Shown here piece after piece: positions 1 through 4,416 of a DNA stretch of 5,032 nt. Both the position numbers and the translations under genes were made by a program. Below the pieces are notes generated by a model, which saw only the letters and a program-made list of their open reading frames with translations, was not told the DNA's origin and did not search any database. Position 1 is the stretch's first letter. Every line of letters begins with the position of its first letter. The stretch is from an uncultured Nitrospinaceae bacterium (GTDB taxonomy: Bacteria; Nitrospinota; Nitrospinia; Nitrospinales; VA-1), in assembly GCA_913043155.1 (NCBI GenBank), contig CAJWLY010000116.1:1-5032 (forward strand), in the 5' to 3' direction.

Positions 1-636
1 TACCTTATCCGACACGGGGAAACTGCCAACGCCGGTCAAGTCTGTTTTAATGGCCACTTCGACGTAGACCTCTCCGAACGAGGAAAGAACCAGAGCCGTC
101 GTCTCGCCGACGCCTTGAAGGACCTTCCAATTCGAGCGGTTTACTGTAGCGATCTTAAAAGAACTCTGCTCGGCGCCCGATATATTGCTGACCACCACGG
201 GCTCACCCCAGTTCCCTACCCGGAATTGCGTGAACTCTCCTTCGGTACCTGGGAAGGACTGAGCGTCGACGAAGTCAACCGCAAGTACCCGGACCAACTT
301 CACAAACGGCTTAAAAATATTGAGACGTTTCACGTCGAGGGTGGAGAATCGTTTCCGCAGTTGAGGGCGCGCGCGATCCCAAAATTCGAAGAAATCGTGT
401 CAGAGCACCCCGAGGATTGCATCGCCATTCTTTGTCATGGCGGAGTGATTCGGACCTTCCTGGCACATGTACTTGGAATTCCCCTGAAAAATATGTTTCG
501 AATCCACCAACCCTATGCAGCAGTCAACATCATTCAGTTTTACGAGGGGGGAGATCCTGTCGTAGAGCTCACCGGTGGCTCCTGTGACAACATTCATCCA
601 CCCAACCCGTTGGACAAAGAAATGTTCATTCAATAG
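1..636 (+). CDS. Histidine phosphatase (phosphoglycerate mutase-like), 5' partial
   Basis: Frame 1 is open from the first base to TAG at 634-636, giving 211 residues. The N-terminal motif YLIRHGET (residues 1-8) is the phosphohistidine loop, with His5 as predicted nucleophile and Arg4 as phosphate binder. SDLKR (50-54) supplies the second Arg, RELSFGTWEG (77-86) carries the probable general acid Glu78, and LCHGG (144-148) carries the second active-site His146. This is the complete core of branch 1 of the histidine phosphatase superfamily, which includes cofactor-dependent phosphoglycerate mutase, alpha-ribazole phosphatase (CobC) and broad-specificity phosphatases. Family members usually start two to six residues before this motif, so only a few codons are lost at the edge; the TTG at 115 is internal. 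No signal peptide is visible in what remains, so a cytoplasmic location is likely. The substrate cannot be assigned. The length of about 211-217 residues and the FGxWEG motif favour a CobC/GpmB-like phosphatase over a glycolytic mutase. No cobalamin genes are in view. Confidence 0.93.
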   Translation, partial: YLIRHGETANAGQVCFNGHFDVDLSERGKNQSRRLADALKDLPIRAVYCSDLKRTLLGARYIADHHGLTPVPYPELRELSFGTWEGLSVDEVNRKYPDQLHKRLKNIETFHVEGGESFPQLRARAIPKFEEIVSEHPEDCIAILCHGGVIRTFLAHVLGIPLKNMFRIHQPYAAVNIIQFYEGGDPVVELTGGSCDNIHPPNPLDKEMFIQ

Positions 637-641
637 TCTAC

Positions 642-645
642 GAGG
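642..645 (+). promoter_or_regulatory. Ribosome binding site for the ABC ATPase
   Basis: GAGG sits five bases before the ATG at 651, within the 14-base gap after the phosphatase stop. It supports that start and suggests translation from a shared transcript. Confidence 0.6.
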
Positions 646-650
646 TTCCA

Positions 651-1466
651 ATGAAGGATTGGCTGGTCCGCATTCGCAATGCCGACGTCTTCTTAAGTGA
701 TAAGCAGGTTCTTGATTCCATAGATTGGACCATGCACCGCGACGAGCACTGGGCAGTTGTGGGGAGCAACGGAGCCGGGAAGACTTCTTTCATGAGGCTG
801 ATATTCGGGGAGCTCATCCCGGTCGACGGCGGCGAGGTGAGATGGTTTGGACACGAAGAGCACGGCCCCCTGGCCGCCGCCCGCAAACGCATCGGTTTCG
901 TTTCGGCGGAATATCAGGAAACCTATAGTCCTGCCACGCTGGGGCAAGATGTAGTGGTTTCCGGTTTTTTTTCGTCGATCGGACTGTACCGTCGAGCTAG
1001 CCAAGAACAGAAACAAGACGCACATCAGTGGATGGATTTTTTGGGTATCCACCATTTAAGCGACGAGCCGATTGGGCACCTTTCCTACGGAGAAGCCCGA
1101 CGGCTTCTGCTGGCGCGGGCACTAGTCAACCGTCCCGACCTGCTCATTCTAGACGAGCCTTGCTCTGGGTTGGACATCCCCACTCGGGAGATTTTTTTGG
1201 AAGCACTGGAAAAACTCACCAAAACCCGCACCCGGTTGATCTATGTCACCCATCATATTGACGAAGTCCTTCCTTTGATCACCCATGTACTGTTTCTGAA
1301 AGAAGGACGCATATTTTTACAGGGAAAAAAGAATGGCATGCTGACCGGATCTAACTTGTCGGGTGCGTTCGGCTGCACTGTTCGAGTAAAAAAAAATACA
1401 GGCCGCTACTGGATTACGGAAAGCCGTACGGTGAAGTCCAAGCCACCAAAAAAACATCCGCGTTGA
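651..1466 (+). CDS. Stand-alone ABC transporter-type ATPase (ModF/YlmA-like)
   Basis: A 271-residue ATP-binding cassette with every nucleotide-binding motif: Walker A GSNGAGKTS (38-46), a likely Q-loop at Gln89, signature LSYGE (144-148), Walker B LLILDE (164-169) with catalytic Glu169, D-loop SGLD (172-175) and H-loop His201 in VTHH. It should dimerise and hydrolyse ATP in the cytoplasm. The spacing, the AVVGSNGAGKT style and the HHIDEVLP segment after the H-loop recall the ModF/YlmA group, which is annotated as molybdenum-related largely by similarity. There is no membrane segment, no permease gene beside it and only one cassette, whereas E. coli ModF has two. The substrate is therefore open and a non-transport role is possible. 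The last 25 or so residues are basic (RTVKSKPPKKHPR) and follow an A9 tract at 1388-1396. The start at 651 has a GAGG ribosome site and lies 14 bases after the phosphatase gene, indicating an operon. Confidence 0.92.
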   Translation: MKDWLVRIRNADVFLSDKQVLDSIDWTMHRDEHWAVVGSNGAGKTSFMRLIFGELIPVDGGEVRWFGHEEHGPLAAARKRIGFVSAEYQETYSPATLGQDVVVSGFFSSIGLYRRASQEQKQDAHQWMDFLGIHHLSDEPIGHLSYGEARRLLLARALVNRPDLLILDEPCSGLDIPTREIFLEALEKLTKTRTRLIYVTHHIDEVLPLITHVLFLKEGRIFLQGKKNGMLTGSNLSGAFGCTVRVKKNTGRYWITESRTVKSKPPKKHPR

Positions 1467-1484
1467 AACACCTTCCATACCACC

Positions 1485-1514
1485 TTGCCTCCTGTGGAAT
1501 AAATACGATACAAT
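1485..1514 (+). promoter_or_regulatory. Possible sigma70-type promoter for the TPR gene
   Basis: TTGCCT (1485-1490) and TACAAT (1509-1514) are separated by 18 bases. The -10 matches five of six consensus bases and the -35 four of six. It lies between the ABC stop and the TPR start and would give a leader of roughly 20 bases. The match is modest and could be chance; read-through from the upstream operon is the alternative. Confidence 0.35.
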
Positions 1515-1531
1515 TCACTTCAAATCAGTAT

Positions 1532-1535
1532 GAGG
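1532..1535 (+). promoter_or_regulatory. Ribosome binding site for the TPR protein
   Basis: GAGG with seven bases to the ATG at 1543. This start also places a complete Sec signal peptide at the N-terminus. Confidence 0.6.
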
Positions 1536-1542
1536 ATCCATA

Positions 1543-2130
1543 ATGACTTTTCGATTGGCATCCGCGTTCGCGGTATCCGTGTTGGCTATCCTGCTAGGAT
1601 GGGCTCTGGAAGTCCGTGCTCAGATGGGAGCGGAGGAGTGGTTCCTTAAGGGGAACACCCTGAGCAGCACAGGCCGATTTGACGAGGCGGTAGAGGCGTA
1701 CAAGCGCTCCATCGAAAAAAACCCCAAGGCAACCGTAGCCCATTTCAACCTGGGGTTAGCTTACAAAAATCTAAACCGCATGGGAGAAGCCGCGGCCGCA
1801 TTCGAAAAGACGGTCGAACTGGAACCGGGAAATCTGGATGCGCGGTACAGCCTGGGGAACGTCTACAATCACTTGGAGCGTTGGGAAGATGCAATTGCCC
1901 AGCTTAACATTGTCGTTCACCGGAGGCGCGCTGACGCAGAAGCACACGGCAACCTCGGATGGGCGTACTTCAACTATAAGAAAGGCCCGCCCTTCAAGCA
2001 TCTGGTTATAGTCAATTTGCGGAAGGCTGTGAGGTTATTCGAAGCGAAAGATCAGCTTGGCTCCGCCGATGCCACGCGCAGGGTACTGGAGGAAGCCATG
2101 GCCCGGTTCGGCTTTCCGGAAGTCCACTGA
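1543..2130 (+). CDS. Exported tetratricopeptide-repeat protein
   Basis: 195 residues. Residues 1-26 form a Sec signal peptide: Arg4, a hydrophobic core at about 5-21, and a probable signal peptidase I site after VRA (cleavage before Gln27). There is no lipobox cysteine. The mature protein is mainly TPR: repeat 1 at about 30-61 (EEWFLKGN...FDEAVEAYKRSIEKNP), repeat 2 at 62-95 (HFNLGLAYKNLNR...AFEKTVELEP), repeat 3 at 96-129 (YSLGNVYNHLERWEDAIAQL) and a divergent fourth at about 130-169. In the fourth, the sequence KKGPPFKHLVIVN is inserted between the two helices. TPR arrays bind protein partners, so a periplasmic scaffold or assembly role is likely, but the partner is unknown. It has its own ribosome site and possible promoter 76 bases after the ABC gene, and may be a separate unit. 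The next gene is convergent. TPR identity and export are firm; function is not known. Confidence 0.88.
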   Translation: MTFRLASAFAVSVLAILLGWALEVRAQMGAEEWFLKGNTLSSTGRFDEAVEAYKRSIEKNPKATVAHFNLGLAYKNLNRMGEAAAAFEKTVELEPGNLDARYSLGNVYNHLERWEDAIAQLNIVVHRRRADAEAHGNLGWAYFNYKKGPPFKHLVIVNLRKAVRLFEAKDQLGSADATRRVLEEAMARFGFPEVH

Positions 2131-2187
2131 ACAACACCCTCCCGCCGCTCCCGCATAGCTTACGCCATAGATCAACGGGCCAAATCA

Positions 2188-2220
2188 CGTTCTATAAAGG
2201 GACCCCGAGCCACAAGAACG
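2188..2220. repeat. Short inverted repeat between convergent genes
   Basis: CGTTCT (2188-2193) and AGAACG (2215-2220) are perfect 6-base inverted arms around a 21-base loop. They lie between the TPR stop (2130) and the stop of the leftward gene (2226). A shared transcription end would be expected here, but the loop is long and no U-run follows on either strand, so this is not a convincing intrinsic terminator. Nothing else was recognised in the 95-base gap apart from a C-rich stretch at about 2138-2153. Confidence 0.3.
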
Positions 2221-2225
2221 ATCTT

Positions 2226-2762
2226 TCATAAGCTCTTCAAATTCTTTTCTACGTCCCCCCTGTCCACCAAAGGCGGGACCTGTGCGAAGGGATCATGACC
2301 GCTCTTGACCATCTTCCAGTCCAACTTCTCTGACTCCTTCTCAACAATGAGAGAGTCAAATGGGAGTAGGACCAAGTCGAGGCCCAGCTTTTTAGAAACG
2401 ATCACCCCGAGTTCTTCGGGGTGTTGGACCCAGCGTTCCTTGGTCGTTCGATCACATTTTTTGATAAACTGCTCAACCTTCAGAGCAGTTCCAACTCCAT
2501 CGAACAACCTCCAGCACTGGGCTATTCTTACCGGCTTAAAACTTTGGGTATACCGTGCGCTTTGCTTTCCTTCTTTGTGCTGGTAGTAACGTATGGCAAG
2601 ATTTTTTGTGTAGCCGGTATAAAATCGACCGTTGTCACATTCCAGCATATAAAGCCAGAGCCATTGTTTTACTTTCATAGCATTCTGGTTTTGTTTGAGC
2701 AGGTTATCGGGAAAGGCGGATCGGCCGAACTTACAAGGCAAATCTAACAGCGAATGTTCCAC
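2226..2762 (-). CDS. GIY-YIG endonuclease-domain protein with C-terminal extension
   Basis: 178 codons from a GTG at 2762 to TGA at 2226. Residues about 35-112 are a GIY-YIG domain of the small YhbQ/UPF0213 type: WLYML (GIY position, Tyr38), a ten-residue gap, YTG (YIG position, 48-50), Arg58 in LAIRYYQH as the likely catalytic Arg, SARYTQSFKPVRI (68-80), and Glu97 in ALKVEQFIKK as the likely metal-binding Glu, followed by a basic CDRTTKERW stretch. Family members cut or bind DNA, often at branched or damaged structures, but the cellular role of this branch is poorly known. Typical members have about 90-100 residues; this one continues for about 65 residues (113-178) that I do not recognise. 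The start is uncertain. Residues 1-28 do not look like part of the domain. A TATAAT box only 10 bases before the GTG would make that start nearly leaderless, so the ATG at 2678 (Met29, MKVKQWLWLYML) is more likely the true start, giving 150 residues, although it lacks a clear ribosome site. The gene opposes all its neighbours. Confidence 0.85.
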   Translation of the reverse strand: MEHSLLDLPCKFGRSAFPDNLLKQNQNAMKVKQWLWLYMLECDNGRFYTGYTKNLAIRYYQHKEGKQSARYTQSFKPVRIAQCWRLFDGVGTALKVEQFIKKCDRTTKERWVQHPEELGVIVSKKLGLDLVLLPFDSLIVEKESEKLDWKMVKSGHDPFAQVPPLVDRGDVEKNLKSL

Positions 2763-2772
2763 ACCCTACACC

Positions 2773-2801
2773 ATTATAGCACCTACAAAAAGGTCCCGTA
2801 A
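2773..2801 (-). promoter_or_regulatory. Extended -10 promoter for the GIY-YIG gene
   Basis: Read leftward, the sequence is TGCTATAAT: a perfect TATAAT (2778-2773) preceded by the TG extension at 2781-2780. The -35 position 17 bases upstream (2801-2796) is TTACGG, a poor match, as often tolerated by extended -10 promoters. Transcription would begin near 2766, which argues for translation from the ATG at 2678 rather than the GTG at 2762. The -35 position lies inside a palindrome. Confidence 0.55.
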
Positions 2802-2809
2802 CATTACGG
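2796..2809. promoter_or_regulatory. Palindrome CCGTAA-CA-TTACGG, candidate operator
   Basis: Perfect 6-base inverted arms (2796-2801 and 2804-2809) around two bases, with a looser outer GGT/ACC pair (2792-2794 and 2813-2815). It overlaps the -35 position of the leftward promoter, where a dimeric repressor would block transcription. The arm ends CCGT/ACGG recur in the palindrome at 2886-2897. A regulatory role is inferred from symmetry and position only. Confidence 0.35.
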
Positions 2810-2885
2810 CGTACCTGCGATCCACTCCTTTCGTGCCTCACCCTATGACCGATTTTGGCCTTTAAGTTCAGTCTCCTACGAACAA

Positions 2886-2897
2886 ACCGTCGACGGT
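2886..2897. promoter_or_regulatory. Perfect palindrome ACCGTCGACGGT, candidate operator
   Basis: A 12-base perfect palindrome abutting a rightward TATAAA (2897-2902) upstream of the TPR/FGE-fold gene. It has the same CCGT/ACGG arms as the palindrome centred 89 bases to the left. No good -35 element precedes the TATAAA, so whether a promoter exists here is uncertain. Confidence 0.3.
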
Positions 2898-2919
2898 ATA
2901 AAAAAATACTGGGGAGGAC

Positions 2920-2958
2920 ATGCTTTTTCTTTTTAAAAACAAGCTTAAATTCATTTAG
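2920..2958 (+). CDS. Possible 12-codon leader ORF
   Basis: ATG at 2920 follows GGGGAGG (2911-2917) and reads MLFLFKNKLKFI to TAG at 2956. The purine-rich sequence is the strongest Shine-Dalgarno-like match in the intergenic region, but it ends only two bases before the ATG, which is too close for efficient initiation. It would be transcribed only if the TATAAA at 2897 acts as a promoter. A coincidental purine stretch is more likely than a real gene. Confidence 0.12.
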   Translation: MLFLFKNKLKFI

Positions 2959-2961
2959 AAT
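2933..2961 (+). promoter_or_regulatory. Possible promoter for the TPR/FGE-fold gene
   Basis: TTAAAA (2933-2938) and TAGAAT (2956-2961) have a 17-base spacer, matching four and five of six consensus bases. The predicted leader would be about 29 bases and contains the purine stretch GAGAGAAAG (2984-2992) as a weak ribosome site before the ATG at 2997. The surroundings are AT-rich, so chance matches are easy. Confidence 0.35.
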
Positions 2962-2996
2962 CAGTTTCAGCAAGTTACTCATCGAGAGAAAGAATC

Positions 2997-4334
2997 ATGC
3001 GCATAATCAAAATATTCCATCCGCTTGCCATGCTCTGCTTTTGCCATACTGTCGTGTTTCCCTGCCTTGCGAGTCCAACTTGGGCTGAGGAAGCCCTCAA
3101 CCTGCTGGAAGATGGCAACCGAGCTTTTGTTCATGGAAAGTATCATGATGCAGAAATCTTGCTAGACAAGGCACTGAATATGGATCCCGATAATTACAAA
3201 GCCATTCGCATATTGGCTGATGTAAAAATCAAACTGGAAAAGTATAGCGAGGCGGAGCGCTTACTGGATCGTCTATTAAAAATGCCTACTTCCACGGGCC
3301 GGAACATACTGGTTTATATCGAAGGCAATCCGGAACCGCATGAAGCAGAACTGGTGGATGAAACCGTAATGATGCTTCCGGTAGATACTGGGGGCACAGA
3401 AAACAGCAAAGCTGAAAAATTTCTAAAAAAACCAGCGAATGATCCAATCCCGCACTATCGCCTGTTCTTCAAAAAATCAAAAAAAATGAAGCTGCTTCCG
3501 AAAGATAAAACCCGAATAAAATATTCTGGAATTCCTGCCGCAACACGGAAGCTAGTGATGGATTTGAAGACTCAGGTACAGAAAAAAATTATCGCTACTG
3601 GCCAGCACAAGCCAGAAGAGATAATGGTACCCATTCAAGGCGGATGTTTTCAAATGGGGAGCACGAGGGGAAAGTCAGACGAGCTCCCGGTGCACGAAGT
3701 CTGTATATCTTCTTTCAAACTGGGTAAATATGAGGTGCAACAAAAGAGTTATCAAGCCGCAATGGGAGTCAACCCTTCTGAGAATGCAGGCTCTGATCAT
3801 CCGGTCGACAGTGTCAGTTGGCTGGACGCCCGGGATTATTGCAAAAAGCTGGGATTGCGACTGCCCAGTGAGGCCGAATGGGAATATGCGACTCGGGGGG
3901 CAACACAAACGGAATTTTACTGGGGTAACCGGGTGACTGGGAAGGAAGCAAATTTTTGCGACAAGACATGTGAACTGAATATTCGAGAACCACGCGTAAC
4001 GGACGGGTTCAAGCATACCGCTCCGGTGGGATCATTCCCCCCCAACCCATTCGGCCTTTACGACATGTCCGGTAATGTGAGCGAATGGGTTCAGGATTGG
4101 TTGGACGTTGAAAAAAACTACTACCTGGTCAGCCCCAAAAAGGACCCGCCGGGACCTCGGCCGGAATTGGACACGTGTGCTGGTGTCTGCGCCGGAGCGG
4201 CGTCTATCACTCATAAAATATCCCGGGGAGGGTCCTGGAATCAGCGGGTCTCAGAAATGCGATCGGCCAATCGCCGCTATTCGCATTTTCAATTGCAGGC
4301 GGTCGGCAACGGGTTTCGTTGCGCCGGAGATTAA
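2997..4334 (+). CDS. Exported TPR protein with C-terminal SUMF1/FGE-type fold
   Basis: 445 residues in three parts. Residues 1-30 are a Sec signal peptide with a probable cut after PTWA. Two TPRs follow at about 31-64 (DGNRAFVHGKYHDAEILLDK) and 65-97 (ADVKIKLEKYSEAERLLDRL). A lysine-rich stretch at about 98-207 matches nothing I recognise. Residues about 208-445 are a formylglycine-generating-enzyme/sulfatase-modifying-factor fold: FQMGS (218-222), HPVDSVSW (268-275), RLPSEAEWEYATRG (288-301), TAPVGSFPPNPFGLYDMSGN (341-360), EW (363-364), RGGSW (410-414) and the terminal GFRCAGD. In human SUMF1 the cysteines of the active site (Cys336 and Cys341) follow RGGS closely; here those positions are Gln416 and Met421, so formylglycine synthesis is not expected. 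Eight cysteines in the mature protein (217, 236, 282, 321, 325, 394, 398, 442) could form disulfides in the periplasm. A structural or ligand-binding role is likelier than catalysis. No sulfatase gene is nearby. Confidence 0.9.
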   Translation: MRIIKIFHPLAMLCFCHTVVFPCLASPTWAEEALNLLEDGNRAFVHGKYHDAEILLDKALNMDPDNYKAIRILADVKIKLEKYSEAERLLDRLLKMPTSTGRNILVYIEGNPEPHEAELVDETVMMLPVDTGGTENSKAEKFLKKPANDPIPHYRLFFKKSKKMKLLPKDKTRIKYSGIPAATRKLVMDLKTQVQKKIIATGQHKPEEIMVPIQGGCFQMGSTRGKSDELPVHEVCISSFKLGKYEVQQKSYQAAMGVNPSENAGSDHPVDSVSWLDARDYCKKLGLRLPSEAEWEYATRGATQTEFYWGNRVTGKEANFCDKTCELNIREPRVTDGFKHTAPVGSFPPNPFGLYDMSGNVSEWVQDWLDVEKNYYLVSPKKDPPGPRPELDTCAGVCAGAASITHKISRGGSWNQRVSEMRSANRRYSHFQLQAVGNGFRCAGD

Positions 4335-4355
4335 TTCGTCTCGTCGAAAAATTTT

Positions 4356-4382
4356 CGGGATTGTTCTTCCGCACCTTTTTTT
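4356..4382 (+). terminator. Weak candidate terminator after the TPR/FGE-fold gene
   Basis: CGGGA (4356-4360) can pair with TTCCG (4367-4371), with one G-U pair and a six-base loop. The spacer CACC then separates it from a run of seven T (4376-4382). The stem is short and the gap before the T-run is longer than in good intrinsic terminators, so transcription may continue into rmuC. Confidence 0.25.
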
Positions 4383-4404
4383 ATGTCCCTAAAAATTTAT
4401 CTTT

Positions 4405-4409
4405 AAGGA
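4405..4409 (+). promoter_or_regulatory. Ribosome binding site for rmuC
   Basis: AAGGA, seven bases before the ATG at 4417. It fixes this start, which also places a membrane anchor at the N-terminus as usual for RmuC. Confidence 0.65.
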
Positions 4410-4416
4410 TAACTCT

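Noticed and set aside
1473..1499. TTCCA/TGGAA inverted repeat after the ABC gene, as a terminator.
   Set aside because: A five-base stem with a 17-base loop and no T-run after it is not a credible intrinsic terminator.
2305..2747. Two plus-strand open frames opposite the GIY-YIG gene (2305-2586 and 2421-2747).
   Set aside because: They read as antisense of a gene with a clear domain, have no recognisable motifs and no convincing ribosome sites.
2199..2797. Inverted GGGACC (2199-2204) and GGTCCC (2792-2797) flanking the GIY-YIG gene, as ends of a mobile element.
   Set aside because: Only six bases match, the flanks do not extend the match, there is no target duplication, and the protein looks like a housekeeping YhbQ-type domain rather than a homing endonuclease in an intron.
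3054..3068. Cys23 in the signal peptide of the TPR/FGE-fold protein as a lipoprotein attachment site.
   Set aside because: The preceding residues VFP do not fit a lipobox, which needs a small residue before Cys; the PTWA site fits signal peptidase I better.
2731..3088. Basic open frames on both strands across the 2763-2996 intergenic region (2982-2731 minus, 2855-3088 plus).
   Set aside because: They overlap the starts of well-supported genes, are rich in Lys/Arg/Phe as expected from translated AT-rich non-coding DNA, and show no domain.
3471..3487. A6 and A8 tracts in the TPR/FGE-fold gene as a programmed slippage site.
   Set aside because: Both shifted frames offer no recognisable product, and the normal frame continues into a complete conserved domain.
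4345..4357. CGAAAA-A-TTTTCG palindrome after the TPR/FGE-fold gene, as a terminator stem.
   Set aside because: A one-base loop is impossible, and the mainly A-T stem left after opening it is too weak; no T-run follows directly.
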